64,000 nucleotides of DNA from Mycobacterium sp. SM1 (GCF_018361265.1 NZ_JAFLNH010000001.1:1116001-1180000), one strand, 5' to 3'; positions 50,089 to 61,214 are shown, counted from the first letter of the stretch. A program made the numbers and translations. The notes: generated by a model from the letters alone, not told the origin.

Positions 50089-50601
50089 TCACGGCATCGA
50101 CCAGTCCCTACCGCAACGCTGGCGTCGGATCGATGATCTTACCTGCAAGAGCCAGATACGCTGTGCGCTAACGTCTACCCGCTGCGTCGCGCTGACGGTG
50201 CCGCCTGCTCCGAGAATCAGTCCAAGGCTCAGCTCGGGCAGCCCGAACACCGAATCCCGCTGCGCTTGAATCCGTCCACAAAACGCTGCCATCCCCAGCC
50301 GCCAGGCTTGACGGGTGTCAGCTGCTCGGGTCCGCAGGCCGCCGTTCGAGCCACCCATCTTTTCGCTCCGGCAGCAGCGTGCCATCGCCAATTCGTGCCA
50401 GCGATAGCCGTGGTCGACGGCCTGCTGGTATGCCGCCGCGGCCAGGTCTGACCCCGCGACGACCTCCAGCACCAGCGGGTGTGAGGTGCTGGCGTCGTGC
50501 CACCCGGTGATCAGTCCGCCGCCCACCCGCGCCGGACGATCCGGACCGGCCACGGTGGCATCAGAGCCTGGCGGCCGGTGAAAGGAGGTGCGCCGGGTCA
50601 C
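50089..50601 (-). pseudogene. Degraded enoyl-CoA hydratase (crotonase) gene
   Basis: The open frame contains the crotonase signature DSVFGLPELSLGLILGAGGT followed by SATQRV and QRIWLL. After that the reading shifts: in the +1 register the DNA encodes GKIIDPTPALR, a TAG stop where Trp is expected, then GLVDAV, the standard crotonase continuation. The part before the signature (RTRAADTRQAWRLGMAAF) has lost the oxyanion-hole motif. At least one frameshift and one nonsense change are visible, so it is a pseudogene. Confidence 0.75.
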
Positions 50602-50670
50602 CGGGCCCGCTGCAGTCTACCTGCCGAAATCGTTGCGGCCAGCGGTGATTGGTCGTTCGGTGCCTGCTGA

Positions 50671-50714
50671 GCGCTTAGCCTGCGAGCCGCTCGCGCTTAG
50701 CCTGCGAGCCGCTG
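50671..50714. repeat. 22-bp tandem duplication spanning the pckA stop
   Basis: GCGCTTAGCCTGCGAGCCGCT occurs at 50671-50691 and 50693-50713, period 22, differing only in the last base of the unit (C/G). Copy 2 encodes the last pckA codons (QRLAG and stop); copy 1 is an extra downstream repeat. Confidence 0.93.
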
Positions 50715-52520
50715 TTTAAGCGCTTCGAACTCGTCTCGCACGCCGCTGGGCAACTTTTCCCCGACGAAGTCCAGCCACTCCTCGATAAGCGGAAGTTCCC
50801 TGCGCCATTCATCGGCGTTGACCTCAAGCGCTTCCGCGACATCAGCGGGGTCGATGTCCAGCCCGTCGAGATCCAAATCCCCGACGGCGGGAACGATGCC
50901 TATCGGCGTCGTGGTGCCGCCGGCCCGGTGCTCGATCCGATCGACGATCCATTTCAGCACGCGACTGTTCTCACCGAAGCCGGGCCACAGAAAGCGCCCG
51001 TCGTCACCGCGGCGGAACCAGTTGACAAAGAACACCTTCGGCAGCTTGGACTCGTCGGAGTTCTTCCCGATGTCAATCCAGTGCTGGAAATAGTCACCGA
51101 TGTTGTAGCCGCAGAACGGGCGCATGGCCATCGGGTCCCGGCGCACGGTGCCGACTTTGCCTTCGGCCGCAGCGGTCTGCTCGCTACCCAGGGTGGCGCC
51201 GATGAACACACCGTGGTGCCAGTCGCGCGCCTGGGTGACCAACGGCACGGTGGTTTTGCGGCGACCGCCGAACAAGATCGCCGAGATCGGCACACCCTGG
51301 GGATCGTCCCATTCTGGTGCTAGGATCGGGCATTGCGCCATCGGTGTGCAGTAACGTGAATTCGGGTGTGCGGCAGTGGTTTCCGTCTCCCGGAAGTACC
51401 AGTCGTTGCCCCGCCAGTCGATGAGGTGCTGCGGGTCACCTTCCAGGCCTTCCCACCACACCTCGTCGTCGTCGGTGAGCGCGACATTGGTGAACACCGT
51501 GTTGCCCGCGGTAATGGTACGCATCGCGTTGGGATTGGACTTCCAGTTGGTGCCCGGTGCCACCCCGAAAAACCCGGCTTCCGGATTGACCGCGTACAGT
51601 CGGCCGTCTTTCCCGAATCGCATCCAGGCGATGTCATCCCCCAGGGTTTCGGCACGCCAGCCCGGGATCGTCGGCTGGATCATCGCCAGGTTGGTCTTGC
51701 CGCACGCCGATGGGAAGGCCGCCGCGATGTAGTACACCTTGTTCTCAGGGGAGATCAGCTTGAGGATTAGCATGTGCTCGGCCAGCCAGCCCTCGTCGCG
51801 GGCCATGACCGAGGCGATGCGCAGCGAATAGCACTTCTTGCCGAGAAGCGCGTTGCCGCCGTAGCCGGAGCCGTAGCTCCAGATCTCGCGCGTTTCCGGA
51901 AAGTGCGTGATGTACTTGGTGTCGTTGCATGGCCACGGCACATCTTTTTGGCCCGGCTCCAGCGGGGCGCCGACAGAATGCAGCGCCTTGACGAAAAACC
52001 CGTTGTCGCCGATCTTCTCCAGGGCGGGTGTTCCCATCCGGGTCATAATCTTCATTGAGACGACAACGTATTCGGAGTCGGTGATTTCCACGCCCAGCTT
52101 GGGATCGTCGGCACCAAGCGGGCCCATGCAGAACGGCACCACCCACATTGTGCGGCCGCGCATGCATCCGCGGTATAACTCCGTCAAGACGGACCGCATT
52201 TCGTTGGGGTCCATCCAATTATTAGTTGGTCCGGCGTCGATCTCCCGCTCGGAGCAAATAAATGTGCGGGCCTCTACTCGCGCCACGTCCGAGGGATCGG
52301 AAAGCGCCAGATAGGAGTTTGGGTACTCCTTGTCATTGAGCCGTTTGAACGTGCCCACTTCGACCAGATGCTCGGCGAGCCGGTGCCACTCCTCGTCGGA
52401 GCCGTCGGCGAAGACCACCCGCTCGGGCTGGGTGAGCTCGGCCACCTCTTCAACCCAGGACAACAGCCCCTGGTGATTTGTCGGTGCGCTATCCAGCCCG
52501 GGAATGGTCGCTGACGTCAT
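50697..52520 (-). CDS. pckA: Phosphoenolpyruvate carboxykinase (GTP)
   Basis: It interconverts oxaloacetate and phosphoenolpyruvate with GTP/GDP for gluconeogenesis and anaplerosis. The 607-residue protein is the same size as the H37Rv enzyme. The P-loop/active Cys is in [14 protein letters not shown]; the GTP-enzyme signature, metal ligands and nucleotide pocket appear as [20 protein letters not shown] and [26 protein letters not shown] lies 4 nt before the ATG; a GTG one codon upstream was rejected. In H37Rv it is next to Rv0210, as here. Confidence 0.96.
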   Translation of the reverse strand: MTSATIPGLDSAPTNHQGLLSWVEEVAELTQPERVVFADGSDEEWHRLAEHLVEVGTFKRLNDKEYPNSYLALSDPSDVARVEARTFICSEREIDAGPTNNWMDPNEMRSVLTELYRGCMRGRTMWVVPFCMGPLGADDPKLGVEITDSEYVVVSMKIMTRMGTPALEKIGDNGFFVKALHSVGAPLEPGQKDVPWPCNDTKYITHFPETREIWSYGSGYGGNALLGKKCYSLRIASVMARDEGWLAEHMLILKLISPENKVYYIAAAFPSACGKTNLAMIQPTIPGWRAETLGDDIAWMRFGKDGRLYAVNPEAGFFGVAPGTNWKSNPNAMRTITAGNTVFTNVALTDDDEVWWEGLEGDPQHLIDWRGNDWYFRETETTAAHPNSRYCTPMAQCPILAPEWDDPQGVPISAILFGGRRKTTVPLVTQARDWHHGVFIGATLGSEQTAAAEGKVGTVRRDPMAMRPFCGYNIGDYFQHWIDIGKNSDESKLPKVFFVNWFRRGDDGRFLWPGFGENSRVLKWIVDRIEHRAGGTTTPIGIVPAVGDLDLDGLDIDPADVAEALEVNADEWRRELPLIEEWLDFVGEKLPSGVRDEFEALKQRLAG

Positions 52521-52671
52521 CACTCTCTCCTACTCGCCTACTCGGTGTCATTGCGGCGCCGGCATCGTCGTGGACGTCGGGCACGCATTAGGCGCATACG
52601 ACGTTACGATTGCCTAATCCAGGTTATCGCGGGTGACTTATCGGAAATATGCCGGCCTGGTATCGGCTCGC

Positions 52672-54258
52672 TCACCGGCACGATTCCGAGCCGTGATCTG
52701 CGTTGTCGCTCGCGCTCGTCGCGCCCGGCCGAGCGTCGTCGCCGCGGGCGTCGTCGAAACCCAACCGTGCCGCCACCGCATTGACCTGTTCGTCGGTTTC
52801 AGGTTTGTCCGATCCGGCCAACTCCGCCCGCACCGCGTCGAGCGCCGCCTGCAATGTCGGCATCTCCCGGTCGCGCCGGGCTGCGGCCCGCGCCGCCGCG
52901 ATAGTATGCTCCCGCAACTCGCTATCGATCGCACTGACCTGCCCGGCCACCCGGGCGTTCTCGAGCTCGTCCCGTTCGCCCAGCGCGGCGCTCAGCGCCG
53001 ACTCGGCGGCCAGCACCCGGGTCGCGACGAGCTGCTCCAACGCCGCACGCAACGACCCGATGGCTTCGCCCACCCACCGGTCCAGCACCGCACGGTCATG
53101 CAGCAATCCTCGGATGCCCACCACCCAGACCGTGACCGCCAGCCCGATTGCCATGCACCCGGCGATCCCGAGGGCGGCCAGCCCGGGGGCGAGGTTGACC
53201 AACAGCCGAGTCAGCGTCAGCGCGACCCCAAGCCCGAAACCGGCGCCCAACACCATGGTCAGCCGGGCCTCCTGCCGCCGGGATTTCAGCGGCGGGTCTG
53301 CGATCTCGAGCCGGGGCTGCTCCCCGCCGGGAGGCAGGTCCACTGGCAGGTTGAGCACCTGCACCACGTCGGTCAAGTGCGCGGTGGCCCCCTCGTCTAC
53401 CTCGGCGATCACGGTCTGCATCCGCCCGCGTGCGTAGGCGGCGAACTCCGGCAATCTCCGCCGAGTGAGGCCGGACGTGTCTTCCTGCAGCTCAGAGCGC
53501 ACCGACGCGCACCGGTTGCGCGCGAAGTAGGACAGCTGAACCCGCGCCTGCTGGATCTGGCTGCGCAGCGCGGCGGTGCGCTCGGACTTCGACAGCCGCC
53601 GCTGCCGCAGGATGGCGCTGCGCTGCTCACGCAGTGCGTCGACGCGCGCCCGCCGGTCGGCGCCCTCGGCGTCGCGATGGTAGCGAACTGCGATTCCCTG
53701 CAGTCGGGATTCCCACGCGCGCAACCTGTTTCGCCGCTCGATACCCGGATCGGCGAGCCGCTCTTCGAGCACGGCGACCAGATCATCCAGCCGGGGGTCA
53801 CCGGCGTCGGGCGCGGCAGCCACCCCTACCCAAGGCACCTGGCCATAACGCGATGCATGCGCCGCCAAAAGCTCGCGGTCGGCGGCCAGGGTGTCGCGCC
53901 ACTTGTGGTGCACGTCGATCTTGGACACCACCGCGATCACCACATCGGTGTTGGCCGCAGCGGCGTCGAGCACCGCGCAGTCGGAGCCGGTCAAAACGGC
54001 GGCCGCCGACACGACGAATACCACTGCCCGTGGCGCGTCGCCGGGTGCGAGATCATTCGACTCGGCGAAGGCATACTGGGGCAGCCGCTCACGTAGCGCC
54101 GCGACCACGCTGCTGACCCCGGCCAGCCACGGACCCGTCACGAGCACGAGGTCACGATGGCGGATAGCGGGTGCCGTCAACCGGGGCCTGATCGCGGCCA
54201 CCAGCGCGTCGACCTCGGCGACGGGGCCATCGGGGGTCGCATTGCTCATGGCGCTCAT
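52672..54258 (-). CDS. Membrane protein with degenerate P-loop, dynamin-like (Rv0210-like)
   Basis: The 528-residue protein has an N-terminal NTPase-like part: VTGPWLAGVSSVVAAL at the P-loop position lacks the Lys, and VVSKIDVHHKW occupies the NKxD position. A coiled helical stretch (RLSKSERTAALRSQIQQARVQLSYFA) precedes two membrane helices (LTMVLGAGFGLGVALTLTRL and ALGIAGCMAIGLAVTVWVVG), then a helical C-terminal region. This GTPase-helices-membrane-helices order resembles bacterial dynamin-like proteins. It overlaps the upstream GTPase-like gene by 4 bp (ATGA). Function unknown. Confidence 0.75.
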   Translation of the reverse strand: MSAMSNATPDGPVAEVDALVAAIRPRLTAPAIRHRDLVLVTGPWLAGVSSVVAALRERLPQYAFAESNDLAPGDAPRAVVFVVSAAAVLTGSDCAVLDAAAANTDVVIAVVSKIDVHHKWRDTLAADRELLAAHASRYGQVPWVGVAAAPDAGDPRLDDLVAVLEERLADPGIERRNRLRAWESRLQGIAVRYHRDAEGADRRARVDALREQRSAILRQRRLSKSERTAALRSQIQQARVQLSYFARNRCASVRSELQEDTSGLTRRRLPEFAAYARGRMQTVIAEVDEGATAHLTDVVQVLNLPVDLPPGGEQPRLEIADPPLKSRRQEARLTMVLGAGFGLGVALTLTRLLVNLAPGLAALGIAGCMAIGLAVTVWVVGIRGLLHDRAVLDRWVGEAIGSLRAALEQLVATRVLAAESALSAALGERDELENARVAGQVSAIDSELREHTIAAARAAARRDREMPTLQAALDAVRAELAGSDKPETDEQVNAVAARLGFDDARGDDARPGATSASDNADHGSESCR

Positions 54259-55328
54259 GGCGAGTCCCCGGTTCGCCCGCCTGCGACAGGGGTGGAAGAT
54301 CGAGGTGAGCCATCACAGCGCGACCAGAGCCGCAGCGATCCTCGCACGATGTCCGCGCCGCAGCAGCGGTGCACCACGCTCAGCGGAGCCCGGCCGTAGC
54401 GCTGCCAGCGCACCGCGCGCAACAGGTGCCGGACCGGGTCGTCGGACCGTTCGGCCTCCGGGCCGGCCTCGCCGACGACCCGTTGCGCAGCGGCCATCCG
54501 GGCGATCACCGTGTCGTCGCTGGACAGAAACTCCCGAAGCCGGCCGTCGGTGACAGCAAGCGCCTCCAGTTCGGCGACCGCATCGAGTATCCGCAGGTAG
54601 AGAGCTTCTGCACCGAGGGCGGTGATCTGCTCGACGACGGCGTCAACACCGCTGACGTGGCGCAGGAGCGTGCGGACGTCCCGATCCGGCCGGCCCTGTT
54701 GGACCGCGGCGACCGCCAGCGTGATGCCGAACGCGTCGAGAGTGTCCACCAATCGCCGCCACACCGCGGCGGAGACGGCGGGCCGGGCGGCCGCCAGGGG
54801 GTCCGGCGTATCCGAGTAGAGGCTCCGGGCAAGCGCTCGCAGCGCGGCCCAGAGCCCGTCATCGAGCAGATCGTCGAGCGCGGCGACGGCGAGCAACCCG
54901 GCCATCGGCTCCGTCGGCGCTCCGGTGAGCATCGAAAAATAGCGGCAACGGCCGCGCGCCACCGCGATCGGACCGTCCGGCACCCGGCCGGACGGCGGGG
55001 CGGTCAAATCCGCCTTGTTCAGCACCACCAAAACCGGGTGGCGCGCTGCGACGATAGCGTCCCGGTCCTCGGGTTTGACCACCTCCGCGATGACATACAC
55101 TGCCACGTCCGCGGCACCGGACGGTGGGGTCACCACGATCCCGCGCCGGGAGCCCGCACGGTCGAGGGCGTGGGCGACGGTGCCACGACCCACCCCGCGG
55201 CGTCCCGACACGCTGACCCGCAGTGGTGCGGCGACCCGGCGGGCGATCGCGGCCACCCTCGGATCGGCGGCGTCGGCAGCGAATCGGTTCAACTCGTTGA
55301 CGAAAATCTGGTGCCCCTGTCCACGCAT
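54255..55328 (-). CDS. GTPase-domain protein (Rv0209-like), partner of the dynamin-like gene
   Basis: The ATG chosen gives MRGQGHQIFVNELNRFAADA (357 residues; the H37Rv homologue has 361). The G domain has VSVSGRRGVGRGTVAHALDR at the P-loop (Arg in place of Lys), VAVYVIAEVV at Walker B and an intact VLNKADLTAP G4 motif. The C-terminal half is helical (LDDLLDDGLWAALRALARSL). Tandem GTPase-like genes overlapping by 4 bp recall paired mycobacterial dynamin-like proteins such as IniA/IniC. Role unproven. Confidence 0.75.
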   Translation of the reverse strand: MRGQGHQIFVNELNRFAADAADPRVAAIARRVAAPLRVSVSGRRGVGRGTVAHALDRAGSRRGIVVTPPSGAADVAVYVIAEVVKPEDRDAIVAARHPVLVVLNKADLTAPPSGRVPDGPIAVARGRCRYFSMLTGAPTEPMAGLLAVAALDDLLDDGLWAALRALARSLYSDTPDPLAAARPAVSAAVWRRLVDTLDAFGITLAVAAVQQGRPDRDVRTLLRHVSGVDAVVEQITALGAEALYLRILDAVAELEALAVTDGRLREFLSSDDTVIARMAAAQRVVGEAGPEAERSDDPVRHLLRAVRWQRYGRAPLSVVHRCCGADIVRGSLRLWSRCDGSPRSSTPVAGGRTGDSP

Positions 55329-55521
55329 GTCGCATCGTCGCCAGGCCGGTCCATTGACCCAGCTTTCCCAGCGGCCGCGGGAACCACCCCGGCCCGCATG
55401 GGTGAGCCGTGCCCGCATGGTGTCACCCGTGCCTGCCAGACGCGAGCCACCCCACCCGCTCGCGGTGGAAAACAACCGTTGGATATCGATCTGCCCCACA
55501 TTGCGGCCACATCATGGGTTT

Positions 55522-56310
55522 ATGGGCCACCATAGACAAATGCACGCGCAGCGCGAGGCGGGATTGGTTACTTCGCCCCAGCCACCGGAGGCCAGGTCGT
55601 CCCCGTGGCGTGCTGCGAGCCGCTATCCCCGGACCACCGGTTTGCGGTCGGCCCGTTCGGCTCTTTCGAGCGCCCAGAAAGACGCCTGGGAACGGCTATG
55701 GCCCACGTTGGGTGCGGAAGCCACGGCACTAAGCCCCTCGGGGGCCGCGCGGCTGGACACCGCCACCTGGTTTGGCCGTGATGCCCCACTCGTTCTCGAA
55801 ATTGGCTGTGGCAGCGGCACTTCCACCCTGGCGATGGCGAAATGTGAGCCGGGTGTCAACGTGATCGCGGTGGACGTGTATCGGCGAGGGCTGGCGCAGC
55901 TGCTCTCGGCGATCGCCCGAGAGCACGTCGACAACGTCCGGCTGATCCGCGGGCACGCCCTCGACGTGCTCGAACGTCTGATCGCGCCGGGTTCGCTGAC
56001 CGGTGTCCGGGTGTTCTTTCCCGATCCGTGGCCCAAGGCGCGCCACCACAAGCGCCGCCTGCTGCAACCGGCCACCATCATCCTGATCGCCGACCGGCTG
56101 CGGGTCGGCGGCCTGCTGCACGTCGCCACCGACCACGCCGGCTATGCCGCACAGATCATCGAGGGCGCCGCTGCCGAACCCCGGCTGTGTCGCGTCGATC
56201 CCGACAAGCAACCGCTGGCGATTTCGGTTGCCCGGCCAACCACCAAGTACGAGACGAAGGCCCGGCTTGCGGGCAGCCCGGTCTTCGAGCTCCTCTGGGA
56301 ACGACGCTGA
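55522..56310 (+). CDS. trmB: tRNA (guanine-N7-)-methyltransferase
   Basis: TrmB forms m7G46 in tRNA. The ATG chosen gives MGHHRQMHAQREAGLVTSPQ, 262 residues, as in H37Rv (263). SAM motif: LVLEIGCGSGTSTLAMAKCE; the family signature is VFFPDPWPKARHHKRRLLQP; TKYETKARLAG contains the conserved C-terminal T-K-[YF]-E. It is divergent from the GTPase-like gene and followed 1 bp later by the NYN-domain gene. Confidence 0.95.
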   Translation: MGHHRQMHAQREAGLVTSPQPPEARSSPWRAASRYPRTTGLRSARSALSSAQKDAWERLWPTLGAEATALSPSGAARLDTATWFGRDAPLVLEIGCGSGTSTLAMAKCEPGVNVIAVDVYRRGLAQLLSAIAREHVDNVRLIRGHALDVLERLIAPGSLTGVRVFFPDPWPKARHHKRRLLQPATIILIADRLRVGGLLHVATDHAGYAAQIIEGAAAEPRLCRVDPDKQPLAISVARPTTKYETKARLAGSPVFELLWERR

Positions 56311-56311
56311 G

Positions 56312-57040
56312 ATGACCCTGACGCAACAAGCCACCGCGACGTCGGCCGACCCCGGCGCCGCGCTGTCGCCTCCCGCGGCGGTGCCGTCGCTTGACGAAGT
56401 GTGCGGTTTCACCGCGCCGGGTTACCGTGTGCTGCTGGTGTGGGACGCTCCCAACCTGGACATGGGTCTGGGTTCGATTCTCGGGCGTCGACCGACGGCC
56501 CTGGAACGCCCGCGGTTCGACGCCCTGGGCCGCTGGCTGCTGGCCCGCGCCGCCGAGATCGCGGCTCGGCGTCCGGGCGTTGCGATTGAACCCGAGGCCA
56601 CCGTGTTCACCAACGTCGCCCCGGGCAGCGCCGAGGTCGTTCGCCCGTGGGTAGACGCATTGCGCAATGTTGGGTTCGCGGTCTTCGCTAAGCCCAAAGT
56701 CGACGAGGATAGCGATATCGACGGCGATATGCTTCGCCACATTGACTTGCGGCGCAAAGAAGGGCTGGCAGCACTGGTGGTGGCCTCGGCGGACGGTCAG
56801 GCCTTCCGCCGGCCGCTGGAGGAAATCGCGCGTGTCGGGGTACCCGTCCAGGTCCTCGGATTTCGCGAACACGCCAGTTGGGCGCTAGCGTCGGATACCT
56901 TGGACTTCGTCGACCTGGAGGACATCGCCGGTGTTTTCCGGGAGCCGCTGCCGCGGATCGGCCTGGATTCGCTGCCTGAGCAGGGAGCGTGGCTGCAGCC
57001 GTTCCGGCCGTTGTCCTCGCTGCTGACCTCACGTATGTGA
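56312..57040 (+). CDS. NYN/PIN-like domain protein (Rv0207c-like)
   Basis: The 242-residue protein starts 1 bp after trmB. Its fold is the LabA/DUF88-type NYN domain: VLLVWDAPNLDMGLGSIL (first acidic residue), EATVFTNVAPG, VFAKPKVDEDSDIDGDMLRH (acidic cluster), and ALVVASADGQAFRRPLEEIA (S-x-D active-site pattern). NYN proteins are putative metal-dependent RNases acting on structured RNA; linkage to trmB fits tRNA or RNA metabolism, but no activity is known for it. It precedes mmpL3 by 50 bp. Confidence 0.85.
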   Translation: MTLTQQATATSADPGAALSPPAAVPSLDEVCGFTAPGYRVLLVWDAPNLDMGLGSILGRRPTALERPRFDALGRWLLARAAEIAARRPGVAIEPEATVFTNVAPGSAEVVRPWVDALRNVGFAVFAKPKVDEDSDIDGDMLRHIDLRRKEGLAALVVASADGQAFRRPLEEIARVGVPVQVLGFREHASWALASDTLDFVDLEDIAGVFREPLPRIGLDSLPEQGAWLQPFRPLSSLLTSRM

Positions 57041-57090
57041 CACTGGTGGATCAACGCGCGGGGTCGCCACAGAACCAGTAAGGAGACTAC

Positions 57091-60048
57091 GTGTTCGCCT
57101 GGTTGGGTCGAATTGTCTACCGGTACCGGTTCATCGTGATCGGGGTCATGGTGGCGCTGTGCCTCGGCGGCGGCATCTTCGGGATGAGTCTTGGCAAGCA
57201 CGTCACCCAAAGCGGGTTCTATGACGACGCCAGCCAGTCGGTGAAGGCCTCGAAGTTGGCCGACGAGGTCTACGGCCGCGACCGGACCGGTCACATCGTG
57301 GCGATCTTCCGCGCGCCCAAGGGCAAGACCGTCACCGACCCGGCATGGTCGAAGAAGATCGTCGCCGAGCTCAACCGGTTCCAGAAGGATCACCCCAAGC
57401 AGGTCCTCGGATGGGTCGGCTATCTGCGGGCACCCGACTCGACGAGCCCGGCAGTTCAGGGCATGGTGACCCCGGATAAGAAGTACACGTTCGTCAGCAT
57501 CCCGCTCAAAGGCGATGACGACGACACCATCCTCAACAACTACAAGGCCGTCGCGCCGGACCTGCAGAAGCTCGATGACGGCAAGGTCAAACTCGCCGGC
57601 CTGGAGCCGGTGGCCAACGCGTTGACCGGCACGATCGCCAAAGACCAGCAGCGAGCCGAAGTCCTCGCGCTGCCGTTGGTGGCGGTGGTGCTGTTCTTTG
57701 TCTTCGGGGGGGTGATCGCCGCAGCGCTGCCGGTGATGGTCGGTGGCCTTGCCATCGCGGGCGCGCTGGGCATCATGCGGTGCGTCGCCCTGTTCGGCCC
57801 GGTGCACTATTTCGCCCAGCCGGTGGTGACGTTGGTCGGCCTCGGTCTGGCCATCGATTACGGGCTTTTCGTGGTGAGCCGGTTCCGTGAGGAAATCGCC
57901 GAGGGCTATGACACCGCGGCCGCGGTGCGCCGCGCCGTTATGACGGCCGGGCGCACGGTGACGTTCTCGGCCGTGATCATCGTGGCCTCGGCAAGCGGGC
58001 TGCTGCTCTTCCCGCAGGGCTTCCTGAGGTCGCTGACCTACGCCATGGTCGCATCGGTGATGCTCTCGGCGGTGCTGTCCATTACGGTGCTGCCGGCTTG
58101 CCTCGGGGTGCTGGGCGGCCACGTGGACGCGCTGGGCGTTCGAACACTGCTCCGGGTGCCGTTCCTGGCGAACTGGAAGGTCTCCCGCGGGTATCTGAAC
58201 TGGCTTGCCGACCTCCTGCAGCGAACCAAGACACGCGAAGAGGTAGAGGCCGGCTTCTGGGGCAAGCTGGTCAACCGCGTCATGAAGCGTCCCTTGGTGT
58301 TCGCCGTCCCGATTGTCATCGCCATGGTTGTGCTGATCATCCCGCTGGGCAATTTGCGCCTGGGGGGTATCAGCGAAAAGTATCTGCCGCCGGGCAACCC
58401 GGTACGCCAGGCGCAGGAAGAGTTCGACAAGCTCTTCCCCGGCTACCGCACCGAACCGCTGACGCTGGTGATCCAGACCATCAACCATAAGCCGGTCACC
58501 CCCCGCCAGATCGCCGACGTTCGCAACCAAGCGATGGCGATCAGCGGGTTTACCGACCCCAACCACGATCCGGCGCAGATGTGGCAGGAGCGCCCATACG
58601 CGCCGGGCGCGTCGAAAAACCCGTCGGTTCGGGTCATCCAAAACGGCTTGATCAACCGCAACGACGCGGCGAAGAAGATCCGCGAGTTACGCGCTATCAC
58701 GCCCCCCAAGGGGGTCACCGTGTGGGTCGGCGGTACCCCGGCACTGGAGCAGGACAGCATTCACGTGCTGTTCGCGAAGCTGCCGTTGATGCTGGTGATT
58801 CTGATCAGCACCACCACGGTGTTGATGTTCCTGGCGTTCGGATCGGTGGTGCTGCCGGTGAAAGCCGCGGTGATGAGCGCGCTCACGCTGGGATCCACGC
58901 TGGGCATATTGACCTGGATCTTCGTCGACGGGCACTTCTCCACGCTGCTGAATTTCACGCCGACACCATTGACGGCGCCGGTGATTGGTCTGGTCATCGC
59001 GGTGGGTTACGGGTTGGCCACCGACTACGAGGTGTTCCTGGTCTCCCGGATGGTCGAAACGCGAGAGCGTGGCATGTCCACCGCCGAGGCCATCCGGGTC
59101 GGCACCGCGACCACTGGGCGCATCATCACCGCCGCCGCCCTGATTCTGGCGGTGGTTGCCGGAGCGTTCGTGTTCTCCGATCTGGTGATGATGAAGTACT
59201 TGGCGTTCGGGTTGATCGCGGCTTTGCTGCTGGATGCCACGGTGGTACGGATGTTTTTGGTGCCGTCGGTGATGAAGCTGCTCGGCGACGACTGTTGGTG
59301 GGCGCCGCGCTGGATGAAACGCCTGCAGACCCGCATTGGGCTCGGCGAGATCCACCTGCCCGCCGAGCGCAAGCTGCGACCCGCGGTCATCCCCGGGGTT
59401 GAACGGTCTCCCGTCGCCGCGCGCGGATCCGGTGGCACGGCGCAGCGCCCACCAGACAATCCTTCCCGGCCGGGCGCGGCGCGCGCCGAGCGCCCTCCCG
59501 CGCGCCGACCGCCCATGCAGACCGCCCCGCCCGGGTCTGGCGCGAGCATCACCCGCAGGCCGGCCGGCGGGAAGGAAGCTGCGCAGCCGACGACGCGTTT
59601 TCTCAGACCCGAGAACGCCGCGCCGAACACGCCGCCGGCCACCCGGGGTAGGCCTGACACCGAATCGCCGCCGGGCGTACCGCCCGCTCACGGGGGCGAC
59701 CGCGACATCGAATCGTGGCTCGGCGAGCTGCGCAATAACCCCGAGCGCGGTGCTCGACCCACTGACATTCGCGGGCCGGGTAGCGCCGGGCCGGTAGCGC
59801 CATCGGAGGATCAGACCCGCGCCATGCCGGTTTCGGCGAATCCCGACGGCAACGCAGCCGGGCGCGCACCCGGGTCCGCTCCCGCCCGTCCGGTCTCGCG
59901 AGCGGGCGCCGACGACCCCGAACCGTCCACCGAAAAACTCCGCACCTGCGGACGCGGCGACGACAGCGTCGAGGTTGAGAGCGCCCGCCCCCGCCGCGGC
60001 GGGGGTCTCAGCGCCCAGGATCTGCTGCGCCGGGAAGGATGGGTTTAG
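57091..60048 (+). CDS. mmpL3: MmpL3, trehalose monomycolate transporter
   Basis: This RND-superfamily flippase/exporter moves trehalose monomycolate across the inner membrane for mycolate assembly and is a target of SQ109 and indole carboxamides. The proton-relay pairs Asp256-Tyr257 ([14 protein letters not shown]) and Asp645-Tyr646 ([14 protein letters not shown]) are intact, at the same positions as in M. smegmatis MmpL3. Two periplasmic domains (about residues 35-185 and 420-560) and twelve membrane segments are visible. The C-terminal tail after about residue 745 is long and Pro/Arg/Ala-rich. It has 985 residues against 944 in H37Rv. AAGGAG precedes the GTG. The stop overlaps the convergent permease gene by 4 bp. 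Confidence 0.97.
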   Translation: MFAWLGRIVYRYRFIVIGVMVALCLGGGIFGMSLGKHVTQSGFYDDASQSVKASKLADEVYGRDRTGHIVAIFRAPKGKTVTDPAWSKKIVAELNRFQKDHPKQVLGWVGYLRAPDSTSPAVQGMVTPDKKYTFVSIPLKGDDDDTILNNYKAVAPDLQKLDDGKVKLAGLEPVANALTGTIAKDQQRAEVLALPLVAVVLFFVFGGVIAAALPVMVGGLAIAGALGIMRCVALFGPVHYFAQPVVTLVGLGLAIDYGLFVVSRFREEIAEGYDTAAAVRRAVMTAGRTVTFSAVIIVASASGLLLFPQGFLRSLTYAMVASVMLSAVLSITVLPACLGVLGGHVDALGVRTLLRVPFLANWKVSRGYLNWLADLLQRTKTREEVEAGFWGKLVNRVMKRPLVFAVPIVIAMVVLIIPLGNLRLGGISEKYLPPGNPVRQAQEEFDKLFPGYRTEPLTLVIQTINHKPVTPRQIADVRNQAMAISGFTDPNHDPAQMWQERPYAPGASKNPSVRVIQNGLINRNDAAKKIRELRAITPPKGVTVWVGGTPALEQDSIHVLFAKLPLMLVILISTTTVLMFLAFGSVVLPVKAAVMSALTLGSTLGILTWIFVDGHFSTLLNFTPTPLTAPVIGLVIAVGYGLATDYEVFLVSRMVETRERGMSTAEAIRVGTATTGRIITAAALILAVVAGAFVFSDLVMMKYLAFGLIAALLLDATVVRMFLVPSVMKLLGDDCWWAPRWMKRLQTRIGLGEIHLPAERKLRPAVIPGVERSPVAARGSGGTAQRPPDNPSRPGAARAERPPARRPPMQTAPPGSGASITRRPAGGKEAAQPTTRFLRPENAAPNTPPATRGRPDTESPPGVPPAHGGDRDIESWLGELRNNPERGARPTDIRGPGSAGPVAPSEDQTRAMPVSANPDGNAAGRAPGSAPARPVSRAGADDPEPSTEKLRTCGRGDDSVEVESARPRRGGGLSAQDLLRREGWV

Positions 60049-61208
60049 CGAACCGGGCCGGAGCCGTCGTGCCGCTGGGGGTCGGGTTCCGCGCTGTCTG
60101 GTTGCTCCTCAAGGGTGACCAGCCCGGCGCCGCGTATCGCAGTTTCAGCGGATGGCCGCGACGCCAGCAAAACCTGGAAGGCGTTGTTGAAGAACGCGAC
60201 CGTCGGAACGGCCAGCAAAGCGCCGACGACTCCGGCGAGCACACCACCCGACGAGATCGCCAACACCACTGCCAGGGGATGGATCGACACCGCTCGCCCC
60301 ATGACCAGCGGTTGCAGAACGTGCGCCTCCAGTTGGTTCACCCCGATGAGCAAACCCAGCGTGATCAGCGCGTATAGGAATCCCTTCGCGAGCAGGGCCA
60401 CCACGACGGCCAGAAACCCGCTGATCACGGCGCCGACCAGCGGGATGAAGGCGCCGAGGAACACCACCGAGGCTAACGGCAGGGCCAGCGGCACACCCAT
60501 GATTGCCAGGCCGGTGCCGACGCCCGCCGCGTCCACCAGCGCCACCAGGAAGGTGGCCCGCACGTAACCGATGAGCGTCCCGAATCCCGCACGGCCCGCC
60601 GCACGCACCCGCTCACGGACGCTGACCGGGAAGATCCTGGTGGCGTAGTGCCAGATGTTCCGGCCGTCGTAGAGGAAGAAGATCAGCGTAAACACCATCA
60701 GCAACGAGGCGGTGACCATTTCGGTGATGGTGGCCGCCGTGGACACCGCGCCGCTGGTGATCTTGGCCTGATTGTGACGGAGCGCCTCGATCGCCGCGTT
60801 GCCCGCGTTGTCAATCTGCTGGCGGCTCAAATGCAGCGGACCGTGGATCAGCCACCGGCGGGTGGTCTCGATGCTGCGGGTCACCTCGGCAACCAGGGCG
60901 GGCAGACCGATGACGAACTGACTGATGACAAACGCCAGGATGCCGCCGACCACCGCGACGCCACCGAGCAAGACCAGGGTCACCGCTGCGCCGCGCGGCG
61001 CGCCCCGCCGGTGCAGCCAGTCCACCGCCGGCACCAGCAGCGCCGACAATATCAACGCCAGCAACACCGGAACGACGATGATTTCCAGCCGCTCGACGGC
61101 CCACAGGAATACCACCAGCGCGACCAGGATCACCAACAAGCGCCAAGCCCAGGCCGCGGTTTTGCGAACTATGGGCTCAACCGAGTCGTCGTCGCGGCTC
61201 GCCGGCAT
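60045..61208 (-). CDS. AI-2E/PerM-family permease (Rv0205-like)
   Basis: The 387-residue membrane protein has eight hydrophobic segments including [60 protein letters not shown] and the family motif [20 protein letters not shown], with [20 protein letters not shown] in the conserved C-terminal channel region. Function in mycobacteria is unknown. The start ATG follows TACGCT at 6 nt (leaderless); the C-terminal tail (about residues 365-387) is hydrophilic. Confidence 0.87.
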   Translation of the reverse strand: MPASRDDDSVEPIVRKTAAWAWRLLVILVALVVFLWAVERLEIIVVPVLLALILSALLVPAVDWLHRRGAPRGAAVTLVLLGGVAVVGGILAFVISQFVIGLPALVAEVTRSIETTRRWLIHGPLHLSRQQIDNAGNAAIEALRHNQAKITSGAVSTAATITEMVTASLLMVFTLIFFLYDGRNIWHYATRIFPVSVRERVRAAGRAGFGTLIGYVRATFLVALVDAAGVGTGLAIMGVPLALPLASVVFLGAFIPLVGAVISGFLAVVVALLAKGFLYALITLGLLIGVNQLEAHVLQPLVMGRAVSIHPLAVVLAISSGGVLAGVVGALLAVPTVAFFNNAFQVLLASRPSAETAIRGAGLVTLEEQPDSAEPDPQRHDGSGPVR

Positions 61209-61214
61209 GCGGTA

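Noticed and set aside
56797..58641. 614-codon minus-strand frame opposite mmpL3
   Set aside because: Antisense shadow rich in His/Arg/Asp; mmpL3 has all family motifs on the plus strand.
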